From Pseudonocardia sp. HH130630-07 (GTDB lineage Bacteria > Actinomycetota > Actinomycetes > Mycobacteriales > Pseudonocardiaceae), in contig NZ_CP013854.1 of assembly GCF_001698125.1 (NCBI RefSeq), forward strand, positions 4,464,001 to 4,528,000: DNA of 64,000 bases, given 5' to 3'. How positions within the stretch are numbered: the first letter of the stretch is position 1; every line of letters begins with the position of its first letter. A program made the translations under genes and the position numbers. Shown here piece by piece: positions 37,275 to 46,715 of the stretch. A model generated the notes under the pieces. The model was not told the origin of the DNA. It was given only the letters and a program-made list of their open reading frames with translations, and searched no databases.

Positions 37275-40200
37275 TCACGCACGCAGCCGCAGTCCCTTCG
37301 GTGTGACCCGGAAACCGGCTTCGGTGAGCACCTCGGACAGCTCGGAGGCCAGCGAGTCCTGCCCGTCGGCGCGTTCCACGGCCAGCGCCCCGAGCCAGCC
37401 CTCGTGCACGGCTCCGGCGAGGGTCTCGGCCCCGGCCCGCAGCTCGTCGTGCTCGGTGGTGAACGACAGCAACGACTTGCCGCCCCGCTCGACGTAGAGC
37501 GCGGGGGCCCCGTCCACGAGCGCGACCAGCGCACCGGCCTTGCGCCCCGGGCGGTGCCGGGTCCCGCCGACGGTCTCCGGCCACGGCAGCGCCGCCCCGT
37601 AGGGCTGCGCCGGATCGGCCGCGGCGAGCACCACCCGCGACAGCGACCGCCACGCCTCGCGGGGTGCCCGCGGCGGCCCGCCCGCCCCGGGGGAGCCGCC
37701 GAACATGCCCGGCCGGCGCAGATCGTCGGGAACCCCGTCGTCCGGCGCCCACCTCGCCGGAGCCGCACCGTCGGCGTCCCCGTCGATCTCGTCGCCGGTG
37801 CCGGACCCGTACTCCTCCGGACCGGTGGCTGCGGGATCGTGCGGCGCGGAACCCACTCCGGATCCGCCCGGTCCGCCGTGCGTCGGGGCCGGCCGGTCGG
37901 TTCCCGCCGACGCGGCGTCCGGGCCGGCGAGTGCACGCACCCGGTCGATCGCCCCGGGGACGGCGAACTGGGCGGCACCCAGGCCCTCCACGATGTAGCC
38001 GCGGCGGCAGCGGCCGGACTCCTCCATCGCGCGCAGCACCTTGTACACCGCGGCGAACCCGCCGGTCACCCGCTCGGTGCCGAGCGCACCCCTGGTCAGC
38101 ACGCCGTGCCGCTCCAGGAACGCCTCCGCCGCCGCGTGCGCCCGGCGGGTCGGGTCCGGCTCCCGGGGCACCGTGACCGACCAGCGCCCCCCGACCGACG
38201 GCGGCCCGCCCCGGCTCGGCATCGCCGGGCGCCCGGCGCGGAGCTGCGCGTACCGGCCGCGCGGCGCGCGCCGGGCCGTCCGGTGCGCACCACCCTGGCG
38301 GCCGGCGCCGCCGCGCCGGTTGCCGCTGCCGGACAACCGCGCCCGCAGCGGCCCGAGGGTGTCGTTGGTGAGCGCGCCCGCCCACACCAGGTCCCAGACC
38401 GCGGCCACCACCTCGTCGTCGGACGGGGCCGGTTCCTCCTGCTCGGTCAGCAGCATCCCGGCGCGGGTGGCGAGCTCGCGGAAGAACAGGGCACCGCCGG
38501 CCTGGTCGGCGCCCGCATCCGGATCGGTGAGGGCGGCCGGGTCGGTCAGCCCCAGCGCGGCCAGGACCGCGGTGTGCAGCGGGGTGCCCGCGGTGTCGAG
38601 ATCGGGTGCGGGCAGCAGCAGGTCCGCGACGTCGGCCGGGGCCAGCGCCAGCCAGCCGTCCTGACCGGCGAGCGCCCCGCAGCCCACCCAGGTGACCTCG
38701 CCCGACGCCGTCAGCTCGTCGAGCAGGGCCGGGGTGTAGCCCGGCAGCCGGGCCGGCAGGACCAGCGACTCCACCGCGCTGGCCGGCAGCGGTGCCCCGG
38801 CCAGCTGCTCGACGACACCGAGCACGTCCTCCGCGCCGGGCGCGCGGCGGACCCGGCCGCGCCGGTCGGTCCCGGACCGCACCTGCACGCCCTGCCACGC
38901 CGGGAGGAAACGCCCCAGCGCCCGCTGCTCGACCGGCTCGACCTCGTGGCGCAGCTTCGCCAGCGACGCGCGGCGCAACCGGCGCAGGACCTCGGCGTCG
39001 CAGTACTCGGTCTCGGTGCGCGACCCGGCCGGCACCGCGGCCTGCGGACGCAGCTCGCCCTTCACCAGCCGGCCGGTCCCGGTGAGCCGGTCGAGCACCC
39101 CGGCCACCACCGCCACCCCGAGCCCGAACCGGGCCGCGCACTCGGCCGGGGTGAACGGCCCGTGCGTCCGGGCGTGCCGCAGCACCAGGTCACCCAGCGG
39201 GTCCGGCACCGGCTCGGTGAAGACCTCGGGCACCCCGACCGGCAGCGCCGCCCCCAGCGCGTCCCGGATCCGCCCGGCGTCCTCGACCGCGACGAACCGC
39301 TCCGTCCCGGCGATCCGCACCCGCAGCGCCCGCCGGGTGCGCTCCAGCTCGGCGAACCACGCCGGGTCGACGCCGCGGGCGCGCCCGTCGGCCTCGGACA
39401 GGTCGCCGAGGAACCGGAGCAGGTCGGCGGCGCCCTCGGCGTCGCGGGCGTGCCGCTCCGGGTCGGTGCGCTGCAGCTGGGCCTCGACCTCGGCGAGCAC
39501 CTCCGGATCGAGCAGCTCCCGGATCGCCTCGGACCCCAGCAGCTCGGCCAGCAGCGTCGAGTCCAGCGACAGCGCCGCGGCCCGCCGTTCCGCGAGCGGC
39601 GCGTCGGCCTCGTAGAGGAACATGCCGACGTAGCCGAACAGCAGGCTGCGCGCGAACGGCGACGGCTGTGCCGTCTCGACCTCGGCGACCTTGACCCGGC
39701 GGGACCCGACGTCGCCCATCAGCTCGCGCAGGCCCGGCAGGTCGTAGACGTCCTGCACGCACTCCCGCATCGCCTCCAGGGTGATCGGGAACTGCTCGAA
39801 CTTGCCGGCCACGGCGAGCAGCTGCGCCGAGCGCTGCCGCTGCTGCCACAGCGGGCTGCGCCGCCGCGGGTCCCGCCGCGGGAGCAGCAGCGCCCGTGCG
39901 GCGCACTCCCGGAACCGCGACGCGTACAGCGCCGAGTTCCCCAGCTCGGCGACCACGATCTGCTCGATCTCGCCCGGCTCCAGCAGGACGTCCTCCGCGC
40001 TCGGGACGACCTCGGTCCCGGCGTCGTCCACCGCGTCCGGCAGGCGCAGCACGATCCCGTCGTCGGCACCCGAGGCGCTCACCTCGACGCCCCGGCGCTC
40101 CCGCATCCGCGCAGCGATCGCCAGTGCCCACGGCCCGTTGACCTGGGCCCCGAACGGGGAGTGCACGACGAGCCGCCAGTCGCCCAGCTCGTCGCGGAAC

Positions 40201-42287
40201 CGCTCGACCAGGATCGTGCGGTCGCTGGGGACGTGCCGGGTCGACTCCCGCTGTTCGCGCAGGTAGGAGAGCAGGTTGTCGCTCGCCCACTCGTCGAGCC
40301 CGGCCGCGGCGGCGCGCTCGCGGGCCGCACCGTCGGCCAGCCCGGACATCTCGCGGACGAACGCTCCGACCGCCCGGCCCAGCTCCAGCGGCCGGCCGAT
40401 CGACTCGCCCTTCCAGAACGGCATCCGGGCCGGGACACCCGGTGCCGGGGTGACGATCACCCGGTCGTGCGTGATGTCCTCGACCCGCCACGACGACGTC
40501 CCGAGCAGGAAGGTGTCGCCGACCCGGGACTCGTAGACCATCTCCTCGTCGAGCTCGCCGACCCGGGACCCGGCACCGTCGGCCCCGCCCGGGGTCATCA
40601 CGCTGAACAGACCACGGTCCGGGATCGTGCCGCCGGAGGTGACGGCGAGCCGCTGGGCGCCCGGCCGGCCACGCAGCTCGTCGGTCACCCGGTCCCAGGT
40701 GATCCGGGCCCGCAGCTCGCCGAACTCCTCCGACGGGTAACGCCCGGCCAGCATGTCCAGCACCGAGTGCAGCGCCGAGTCCGGCATGGCCGCGAACGGC
40801 GCCGCCCGGCGGACGGTCGCCGCCAGGTCCGGCAGCGACCACGGCTCCATCGCGACCATCGCGACGATCTGCTGGGCGAGGACGTCGAGCGGGTTGCGCG
40901 GGTACCGGGTCGACTCGATGGACCCGGACGTCATCCGTTCGGCGACGACCGCGCAGGACACCAGGTCACCCCGGTACTTCGGGAACACGACGCCCTCGGA
41001 GACCGCCCCCACCTGGTGCCCGGCCCGGCCGACCCGCTGCAGGCCGGAGGCGACCGACGGCGGCGCCTCCACCTGCACCACCAGGTCAACCGCACCCATG
41101 TCGATCCCCAGCTCCAGGCTGGAGGTGGCGACCACGCACGGCAGCACCCCCGACTTCAGCTCCTCCTCGACCAGGGTCCGCTGGTCGCGCGACATCGAGC
41201 CGTGGTGCGCCTTCGCGACCGACGGGAGCGCACCGCCGCCGACGCCGGACTGACCGGCCGCCTCGGCGGGGAAGGCGGTGCGCTCCGGCGGCTCCCCGGG
41301 GCCGCCGTCCCCCGCCTCGCCGGCCGCCTCGGCGGCCTGTTCGGCCTGTTCGGCAGCCAGCTCGTTCAGCCGGGAGGTCAATCGCTCCGCGAGCCGCCGG
41401 GAGTTCGTGAACACGATCGTCGACCGGTGCTCGCGGACCAGGCCGAGCAGCCGCTCCTCGACGGCGGGCCAGATCGAGGGACGCTGTGCCGTCCCGGCCG
41501 CGGAGCCGACGACCTCCTCGTCGGTGCTGCCCGGCGCGGGCCGCTCGTCGAGCGCGGCGAGGTCCGGGACCGGCACCTGCACCTCGACGGTGATCGTCTT
41601 GGGGGTGCTCGGCTGCACCACCTCCACCGGGCGGGTGCCGGACAGGAACGTGGAGACCTCGTCGACCGGGCGCACCGTCGCCGACAACCCGATCCGTTGC
41701 GGCGCGGCCTCGGTGATCTCCTCCAGGCGCTCCAGGGAGAGCGCGAGATGGGCGCCCCGTTTGGTGCCCGCCACCGCGTGCACCTCGTCGAGGATGATCG
41801 TGGTGATCCCGCGCAGCGACTCCCGCGCGGCCGAGGTGAGCAGCAGGAACAGCGACTCCGGGGTGGTCACCAGCACGTCCGGCGGGGTGCGCTGGAACTG
41901 CCGCCGCTCGTCGGCGGGGGTGTCGCCGGTGCGCATCCCGACGGTCACGTCCGGCACCGGGGCCCCGAGCCGCTGTGCCGACTGCCGGATGCCGGTCAGC
42001 GGCGAGCGCAGGTTGCGCTGCACGTCGACGGCGAGCGCCTTCAGCGGGGAGACGTACAGGACGCGGCAGCGGCGCCGCGGCTCCTCGGGCACCGGCGCCG
42101 CGGCCAGCCGGTCCAGCGCCCACAGGAACGCCGCCAGCGTCTTGCCGGAACCGGTGGGCGCGACGACGAGCGCGTTGCGCCCCTGCTGCGCCGCCGCCCA
42201 CGCGCCCTCCTGGGCCGGGGTGGGCGCGGCGAACGCCCCCTCGAACCACTGGCGGGTGGCGGGGGAGAAGCCGTCGAGTGCGCTCAC
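37275..42287 (-). CDS. lhr: Large helicase-related protein Lhr
   Basis: This 1670-residue ATP-dependent helicase is of superfamily 2. The N-terminal helicase core has Q-like FAAPTPAQEGAW, Walker A APTGSGKT, TTPESLFLLL, the DEVH box (IILDEVHAVAGTKRG), SATVRP and ATSSLELGIDMGAVDLVVQVE with the GRAGHQ motif VI. The winged-helix and Lhr core beta-barrel region follow. A C-terminal part with basic Gly/Arg-rich and Asp/Gly-rich linkers makes it longer than the roughly 1510-1540 residues known for mycobacterial Lhr. It unwinds DNA and RNA:DNA hybrids and is linked to mitomycin-induced repair. The GTG at 42287 opens SALDGFSPATRQWFEGAF, the usual N-terminus. Confidence 0.93.
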   Translation of the reverse strand: MSALDGFSPATRQWFEGAFAAPTPAQEGAWAAAQQGRNALVVAPTGSGKTLAAFLWALDRLAAAPVPEEPRRRCRVLYVSPLKALAVDVQRNLRSPLTGIRQSAQRLGAPVPDVTVGMRTGDTPADERRQFQRTPPDVLVTTPESLFLLLTSAARESLRGITTIILDEVHAVAGTKRGAHLALSLERLEEITEAAPQRIGLSATVRPVDEVSTFLSGTRPVEVVQPSTPKTITVEVQVPVPDLAALDERPAPGSTDEEVVGSAAGTAQRPSIWPAVEERLLGLVREHRSTIVFTNSRRLAERLTSRLNELAAEQAEQAAEAAGEAGDGGPGEPPERTAFPAEAAGQSGVGGGALPSVAKAHHGSMSRDQRTLVEEELKSGVLPCVVATSSLELGIDMGAVDLVVQVEAPPSVASGLQRVGRAGHQVGAVSEGVVFPKYRGDLVSCAVVAERMTSGSIESTRYPRNPLDVLAQQIVAMVAMEPWSLPDLAATVRRAAPFAAMPDSALHSVLDMLAGRYPSEEFGELRARITWDRVTDELRGRPGAQRLAVTSGGTIPDRGLFSVMTPGGADGAGSRVGELDEEMVYESRVGDTFLLGTSSWRVEDITHDRVIVTPAPGVPARMPFWKGESIGRPLELGRAVGAFVREMSGLADGAARERAAAAGLDEWASDNLLSYLREQRESTRHVPSDRTILVERFRDELGDWRLVVHSPFGAQVNGPWALAIAARMRERRGVEVSASGADDGIVLRLPDAVDDAGTEVVPSAEDVLLEPGEIEQIVVAELGNSALYASRFRECAARALLLPRRDPRRRSPLWQQRQRSAQLLAVAGKFEQFPITLEAMRECVQDVYDLPGLRELMGDVGSRRVKVAEVETAQPSPFARSLLFGYVGMFLYEADAPLAERRAAALSLDSTLLAELLGSEAIRELLDPEVLAEVEAQLQRTDPERHARDAEGAADLLRFLGDLSEADGRARGVDPAWFAELERTRRALRVRIAGTERFVAVEDAGRIRDALGAALPVGVPEVFTEPVPDPLGDLVLRHARTHGPFTPAECAARFGLGVAVVAGVLDRLTGTGRLVKGELRPQAAVPAGSRTETEYCDAEVLRRLRRASLAKLRHEVEPVEQRALGRFLPAWQGVQVRSGTDRRGRVRRAPGAEDVLGVVEQLAGAPLPASAVESLVLPARLPGYTPALLDELTASGEVTWVGCGALAGQDGWLALAPADVADLLLPAPDLDTAGTPLHTAVLAALGLTDPAALTDPDAGADQAGGALFFRELATRAGMLLTEQEEPAPSDDEVVAAVWDLVWAGALTNDTLGPLRARLSGSGNRRGGAGRQGGAHRTARRAPRGRYAQLRAGRPAMPSRGGPPSVGGRWSVTVPREPDPTRRAHAAAEAFLERHGVLTRGALGTERVTGGFAAVYKVLRAMEESGRCRRGYIVEGLGAAQFAVPGAIDRVRALAGPDAASAGTDRPAPTHGGPGGSGVGSAPHDPAATGPEEYGSGTGDEIDGDADGAAPARWAPDDGVPDDLRRPGMFGGSPGAGGPPRAPREAWRSLSRVVLAAADPAQPYGAALPWPETVGGTRHRPGRKAGALVALVDGAPALYVERGGKSLLSFTTEHDELRAGAETLAGAVHEGWLGALAVERADGQDSLASELSEVLTEAGFRVTPKGLRLRA

Positions 42288-42361
42288 CCGACCATCATGC
42301 GGGTGGGCACCGACAGTGTCGTGCCGAGTCGTGCCGACCGCGAGCCCGGGGCGCGATCGGG

Positions 42362-42859
42362 TCAGCGGCGGGCGTCGGCCCGGGTGCGCGGCCAGATCTC
42401 CAGGGGATCGTCGTCGGCGGGGAACTCGGCGACCAGGCCGGCCACGGTCCACACCATCGTGGGCAGGAAGTCGGGACCGAGTGCGTCGACGTAGTGCGAG
42501 GTCTCCAGCGCACTGGCCGGGTCGACCAGCGGGGTGACGGTGTAGCGGGCCCGGGCGGCGAACCGGCGGCCGAGCTGCTGCTCCACCCAGCCCAGCGCCC
42601 GCTCACCGCGGTCCGGACGGTCGGCGAGCGTCTCGCGGGCCGCGTCGTACCAGTCGGCCAGGACCAGGAAGGCCAGTGACCAGCCGGGCGGCGGGCTGTC
42701 GTCGGAGGTCTCCTCGTCGTTCGCCGTCAGCTGCCGGACGGCGAAGCGGGCCGGATCGGGCCCCGGGGCGGCGAGGGTCTCCCGGACCGCACCCGCCAGG
42801 ACGTCGGAGACGAGCCGGTAGGCGTCCTCGATGTCGGTGTCCTGCCGTGCTCGTGCCAT
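42362..42859 (-). CDS. Conserved hypothetical protein (165 aa)
   Basis: This is an acidic, mostly helical soluble protein. It begins MARARQDTDIEDAYRLVSDV, has a tryptophan-containing LAFLVLADWYDAARETLAD helix and ends DPLEIWPRTRADARR. No signal peptide, membrane helix or known motif is recognised. Codon use is typical of the window, and it sits alone upstream of lhr in the same direction, with a 74-base gap. It could be co-transcribed with lhr. I cannot assign a function. Confidence 0.65.
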   Translation of the reverse strand: MARARQDTDIEDAYRLVSDVLAGAVRETLAAPGPDPARFAVRQLTANDEETSDDSPPPGWSLAFLVLADWYDAARETLADRPDRGERALGWVEQQLGRRFAARARYTVTPLVDPASALETSHYVDALGPDFLPTMVWTVAGLVAEFPADDDPLEIWPRTRADARR

Positions 42860-42945
42860 CGGTTACCCGGCCTCCCGGTCGTCGTTCGTGCTCCGGACCG
42901 GGGGAGCCTAGCCGCGGGCACCGCCCGCCCGGCCGGGCCCGGCGG

Positions 42946-43107
42946 TCAGCGCTTGCGCTGCTGGATCCACCAGCGCAGCAGCACCGCGAGCGCGGCGAGC
43001 AGGCCCAGCAGGGACACGATCTGCCAGGCCAGGGGCGAACCGATGCCGGTCGTGGCGAGGACCTCGTCGGCGACGTCGACGGGCACGGCGGCCAGCAGTT
43101 CGGACAT
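42946..43107 (-). CDS. Small single-span membrane protein (53 aa)
   Basis: The peptide begins MSELLAAVPVDVADEVLATT, then a hydrophobic span of about 22 residues (WQIVSLLGLLAALAVLLRWW), and ends IQQRKR with a positive tail, giving an N-out, C-in membrane peptide. The ATG at 43107 has both a TACGAT box seven bases upstream (43115-43120 read leftward) and a GGGAGAT ribosome-like stretch. It is divergent from the DUF3046 gene. It is too short for most gene finders, but the promoter, composition and topology support it. Function unknown. Confidence 0.6.
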   Translation of the reverse strand: MSELLAAVPVDVADEVLATTGIGSPLAWQIVSLLGLLAALAVLLRWWIQQRKR

Positions 43108-43184
43108 ATCTCCCATCGTAGCGGCGACCGGACGATCACGGGCGCCCCGTACGCGGATCGTGGCGGCGGTCTACCCTCGCCGGC

Positions 43185-43379
43185 GTGCGACTGAGCCACT
43201 TCCGCGAACTGATGGAGGGCGAGTTCGGCCCGGTGCGGGCGGCGTCGCTGTCCCGTGACCACGTGTTCGCCGAGCTGGGCGGGCAGACCGTCGAGCAGGC
43301 GATCGAGTCCGGGGTCGAGCTGCGCCGGATCTGGCGTGCCGTGTGCCAGGCCTACGAGGTGCCGCCGACCCGCCGCTGA
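43185..43379 (+). CDS. DUF3046 protein
   Basis: This 64-residue protein, starting [20 protein letters not shown] and ending [18 protein letters not shown], matches DUF3046, a short actinobacterial family encoded next to recA (Rv2738c in M. tuberculosis). Function is unknown. The GTG at 43185 lies seven bases after TACCCT (43172-43177), a leaderless promoter arrangement. The family is found only in this context, which suggests a DNA-damage or recA-linked role, but that is inference. Confidence 0.85.
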   Translation: MRLSHFRELMEGEFGPVRAASLSRDHVFAELGGQTVEQAIESGVELRRIWRAVCQAYEVPPTRR

Positions 43380-43470
43380 CCCGGCCGGGGTGCGGGCCGC
43401 ACGGCCGGGGTGCCGCCGCGGGTGACCGTTCGGCTCCCCGGGGTGTCCGGTCGGCGTGTCCCCGCGCGCA

Positions 43471-43486
43471 TCGAACGCCTGTTCGT
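43471..43486 (+). promoter_or_regulatory. LexA SOS box and recA promoters
   Basis: TCGAACGCCTGTTCGT contains the actinobacterial SOS box GAAC-N4-GTTC. A TATGGT -10 box follows at 43489-43494, so bound LexA would block the promoter. A second -10 candidate, TACCGT at 43577-43582, would give a short leader. recA is therefore probably driven by a damage-inducible and a second promoter. Confidence 0.75.
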
Positions 43487-43645
43487 CCTATGGTCCACCC
43501 CGGGACACGACGCGACACGGCCCGACGGTCGTCCACGGCCACCGGTCCGACTGCCGGAACTGTCAGGGGTACCCCATACCGTTGCGGTGTGCCTCCCCGA
43601 AAGACAGCAGCAGACCCCGACCGCCGATCAGCGAGGAGTCAAGAG

Positions 43646-44698
43646 ATGTCCAGTCCGGACCGCGGCAAGGCGCTGGAACTCGCCCTCGCCCAGATCGAGA
43701 AGAACCACGGCAAGGGATCGGTGATGCGCCTGGGCGACCAGACGCGGGTCCCGATCAGTGCCATCTCCACCGGGTCGATCGCGCTCGACGTCGCGCTCGG
43801 CGTCGGCGGTATCCCGCGCGGCCGCGTCGTCGAGATCTACGGCCCGGAGTCCAGCGGTAAGACCACGGTCGCGCTGCACGCGGTCGCGAGCGCCCAGGCC
43901 GCCGGTGGCGTGGCCGCGTTCGTCGACGCCGAGCACGCGCTCGACCCGGAGTACGCGAAGGCCCTCGGCGTCGACACCGACGAGCTGCTGGTCTCCCAGC
44001 CCGACACCGGTGAGCAGGCGCTGGAGATCGCGGACATGCTGATCCGCTCCGGCGCGCTCGACATCATCGTCATCGACTCGGTGGCCGCGCTCGTGCCGCG
44101 CGCCGAGATCGAGGGCGAGATGGGTGACAGCCACGTCGGTCTGCAGGCCCGGCTGATGAGCCAGGCACTGCGGAAGATCACCGGTGCGCTGAGCACGTCG
44201 GGCACCACCGCCATCTTCATCAACCAGCTGCGCGAGAAGATCGGCGTGATGTTCGGGTCCCCGGAGACCACGACCGGTGGTAAGGCGCTGAAGTTCTACG
44301 CCTCGGTCCGGATGGACATCCGCCGGATCGAGACCCTGAAGGACGGCACCGACATGGTCGGCAGCCGGACCCGGGTCAAGGTCGTGAAGAACAAGGTGGC
44401 CCCGCCGTTCAAGCAGGCCGAGTTCGACGTGCTCTACGGCGTCGGGATCAGCAAGGAGGGTTCGCTGATCGACGTGGGTGTCGAGCAGGGGATCATCCGG
44501 AAGTCCGGTGCCTGGTACACCTACGAGGGCGACCAGATGGGACAGGGCAAGGAGAACACCCGCAAGTTCCTGAAGGAGAACCCCGACGTCGCGGCCGAGG
44601 TCGAGAAGCGGATCAAGGAGAAGCTCGGGATCGGCGCCGTCGTCGATGCCGAGGAGACCGCTCCGGTCGAGCCGCTGCCGGCTCCGGTCGACTTCTGA
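43646..44698 (+). CDS. recA: Recombinase RecA
   Basis: This 350-residue recombinase pairs homologous DNA and triggers LexA self-cleavage. Walker A GPESSGKT is at residues 67-74; [40 protein letters not shown] (Walker B), the L2 loop region [35 protein letters not shown] and the C-terminal acidic tail all match. No intein is present. The ATG at 43646 follows a GAGGAG ribosome site by seven bases. recX starts two bases beyond the stop. Confidence 0.98.
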   Translation: MSSPDRGKALELALAQIEKNHGKGSVMRLGDQTRVPISAISTGSIALDVALGVGGIPRGRVVEIYGPESSGKTTVALHAVASAQAAGGVAAFVDAEHALDPEYAKALGVDTDELLVSQPDTGEQALEIADMLIRSGALDIIVIDSVAALVPRAEIEGEMGDSHVGLQARLMSQALRKITGALSTSGTTAIFINQLREKIGVMFGSPETTTGGKALKFYASVRMDIRRIETLKDGTDMVGSRTRVKVVKNKVAPPFKQAEFDVLYGVGISKEGSLIDVGVEQGIIRKSGAWYTYEGDQMGQGKENTRKFLKENPDVAAEVEKRIKEKLGIGAVVDAEETAPVEPLPAPVDF

Positions 44699-44700
44699 GC

Positions 44701-45864
44701 GTGCCGACGGACGGGTCCGGCGAGCCGGCGTCGGCCGTCTCGCTGGACGAACTCTTCGGCGCGGCCCGGGAGCCGGGCGAGCATCGGGAGACCGGTGCCG
44801 GCCGGGCCGGGGCCGATGCCGGGCCGGCTGCGGCCGGCTCCGGTGCGGAAGCCGGGTCCGTGACCGGGTCCGGCACCGCCGGGTACGTCGCGACCGGGTC
44901 CGGCGCGACCGGGCTCGGCACCGGCGAGGACCGGACCGGCGGGGGCGGTGACCCGACCGCCGGCCCGCGGGTGCTGGGCATCGACGAGTTCCTGGCCGAG
45001 CCCGCCGGGCGACCGGACGACGGCGTGCGCGGGCTCACGGTCGACGAGCTGGGTTCCGGCGCCCCCGTGCCCGACGGGGACGGCCCCCGGGCGGTGTCGT
45101 TCGACGGTCCGCCCGCGCGCGCCACCCGTCCGCGCGGTGGCGCCCGGCGCACCCGGCGGTCCGGCGGCGACAGTGCCGGGACCGTCGGCTCCGCGAGCCC
45201 CGGGCCGGATGCCGCCGGGCCCGGTGTCGCCGAGCCCGATGTCGCCGAGCCCGCACGTCGCGGGTCCGCGCGCGGTGGGTCGACGCGGGCGGGTGCCGGG
45301 CGTGGTGGCGGTCGCCGTGGTCGGGCCGTGCCCGCCGACGAGACCCCCGCCGAGCAGGAGGCCCGGGCCAAGGAGACCTGCCTGCGCCTGCTCACCGACC
45401 GGGCCCGCACCGTGAAGGAGCTCCGCGACGCGCTGTTGCGCAAGGAGATCCCCGAGGACGTGGCCGACCGTGTCCTCGGCCGGTTCGACGAGGTCGGCCT
45501 GCTCGACGACCAGGCCTTCGCCGAGCAGTGGGTGCGCTCCCGGCACCGCCACCGCGGACTCGGCAAGCGGGCCATCGCCCAGGAGCTGCAGCGCAAGGGC
45601 GTCGCCAGGGAGACCGCCGACGAGGCGCTGGCCGAGGTCGACGACGACTCCGAGCGTGAGCGCGCCCGCGAACTCGTCACGCGGCGCCTGCGCTCGTTGC
45701 CGATCGGGTCGCGCGAGGAGCGCCAGTCCTCGGCCCGCAAGCTCGTCGGGATGCTCGCCCGCAAGGGATACGGCCCCGGCGTCGCCTACGGCGTCGTGAA
45801 GGAGGAGATCGCCGCCGCCGGTGCCGACGCCGACGAGATGGGCGAGCCCCCACCGGACGAGTGA
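44701..45864 (+). CDS. recX: Regulatory protein RecX with long low-complexity N-terminus
   Basis: RecX restrains RecA filaments. The real RecX domain, about 160 residues, is the C-terminal part: ARAKETCLRLLTDRARTVKELRDALLRKEIPEDVADRVLGRFDEVGLLDDQAFAEQWV, then RHRHRGLGKRAIAQELQRKG. Before it lie about 215 residues of Gly/Ala/Pro/Thr/Asp/Arg low complexity with degenerate TGSG/GTG repeats, roughly doubling the normal length of 150-200. Two short motifs in that part, VSLDELFGAAREPGE and RVLGIDEFLAEPAG, look like related helical peptides. The GTG at 44701 follows the recA stop by two bases without a clear ribosome site, implying coupling. A later internal start cannot be excluded. Confidence 0.85.
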   Translation: MPTDGSGEPASAVSLDELFGAAREPGEHRETGAGRAGADAGPAAAGSGAEAGSVTGSGTAGYVATGSGATGLGTGEDRTGGGGDPTAGPRVLGIDEFLAEPAGRPDDGVRGLTVDELGSGAPVPDGDGPRAVSFDGPPARATRPRGGARRTRRSGGDSAGTVGSASPGPDAAGPGVAEPDVAEPARRGSARGGSTRAGAGRGGGRRGRAVPADETPAEQEARAKETCLRLLTDRARTVKELRDALLRKEIPEDVADRVLGRFDEVGLLDDQAFAEQWVRSRHRHRGLGKRAIAQELQRKGVARETADEALAEVDDDSERERARELVTRRLRSLPIGSREERQSSARKLVGMLARKGYGPGVAYGVVKEEIAAAGADADEMGEPPPDE

Positions 45865-45945
45865 ACCGCGGCCCGCGGCCCGCGGCGCGCGTGTCACCGG
45901 CGGCGATCGGCTCCGCTCCGGTGCGGGACGCGAGAGGATGGATGC

Positions 45946-46698
45946 GTGCTCCCCTGGATCCCGGTCGTCGTCGCCGTCGTGTCGGCGGTCGTGGCGCTCG
46001 TGTCGGCCCTGCTCGTCGAGCGCGGGCGGCGGCGGGCGGGGCGGGAGCTGGAGGAGCTGAAGGAACGGTTCGCCCGGCAGCAGGCCGAGCGCGACCGGCG
46101 CGACCGCATCGCCGACCTGGTGGCGGCGTACCGCAACCCGTTGCTGCGGGCCGCGTACGACCTGCAGAGCCGGATCTACAACATCCACGGCGGGTTCCGG
46201 GGCTCCCGCGATCCCGAGTACTTCACGGTCTCCACCGTCTACGTCATCGCCGAGTTCCTCGGCTGGCTGGAGATCATCCGCCGGGAGACCCAGTTCCTCG
46301 ATCTCGGCGAGGCGGCGGCCAGCGGCCGGTTGAAGGCGCAGCTCGACCTGATCCAGGGCACGCTCGCCTCGACCTCCCGCCGCCGGGCGGGGCAGCTCTA
46401 CCTCTACCGGGGCGAGCAGCGCGCGATCGGCGAGCTGATGATCGTCACCCTGGACGACCCGATGCACACCGGCGTCCGCTCCACCTGCCTCGGCCTCGCC
46501 GAGTTCGCCGAACGCATCGCCGAGCTGCGCTACACGCGCTGGCTGAGGCGCCTGCAGGACCGGGTCGCCGATCTGCAGCCGGCGGACCTGGACCGGCTGA
46601 CCGTGATGCAGCACGACCTCATCGACCTGATCGACATGCTCGACCCGGACCGGGTCCGGTTCGCCACCAACCGGGAGAAGCTGCCCCGGTCGGGCTGA
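45946..46698 (+). CDS. Membrane-anchored hypothetical protein with coiled coil
   Basis: This 250-residue protein begins with one membrane helix (LPWIPVVVAVVSAVVALVSALLVE), followed by a basic/acidic coiled coil of about 35 residues (RAGRELEELKERFARQQAERDRRDRIADLV) and a helical domain of about 180 residues (AYRNPLLRAAYDLQSRIYNI, GWLEIIRRETQFLDLG, AIGELMIVTLDDPMHTGVRS). No enzyme motif is recognised. The GTG at 45946 follows GAGAGGA by seven bases. It stands alone after recX and converges with the LysR gene; both stop codons lie in one palindrome. Confidence 0.65.
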   Translation: MLPWIPVVVAVVSAVVALVSALLVERGRRRAGRELEELKERFARQQAERDRRDRIADLVAAYRNPLLRAAYDLQSRIYNIHGGFRGSRDPEYFTVSTVYVIAEFLGWLEIIRRETQFLDLGEAAASGRLKAQLDLIQGTLASTSRRRAGQLYLYRGEQRAIGELMIVTLDDPMHTGVRSTCLGLAEFAERIAELRYTRWLRRLQDRVADLQPADLDRLTVMQHDLIDLIDMLDPDRVRFATNREKLPRSG

Positions 46699-46715
46699 GC
46701 CGGTCCGGCTCAGCC
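46693..46715. terminator. Palindrome containing both convergent stop codons
   Basis: GGCTGAGCCGG-T-CCGGCTCAGCC is a perfect 23-base palindrome. The TGA of the membrane-anchored protein gene (46696-46698) and the TGA of the LysR gene (TCA at 46710-46712) are symmetric parts of its arms. Likely bidirectional terminator. Confidence 0.6.

Noticed and set aside
37161..42494. Very long open frame on the plus strand opposite lhr
   Set aside because: The 1777-residue translation is Arg/Gly/Pro/His-rich low complexity without domains and mirrors the codon bias of lhr on the minus strand. It is a GC-driven shadow.
43646..44698. Possible intein in recA
   Set aside because: All RecA motifs are continuous at normal spacing over 350 residues.
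44818..44945. Tandem repeat array in recX as a possible CRISPR-like or VNTR feature
   Set aside because: Units are degenerate, in frame and lack regular spacers; better explained as low-complexity protein coding.
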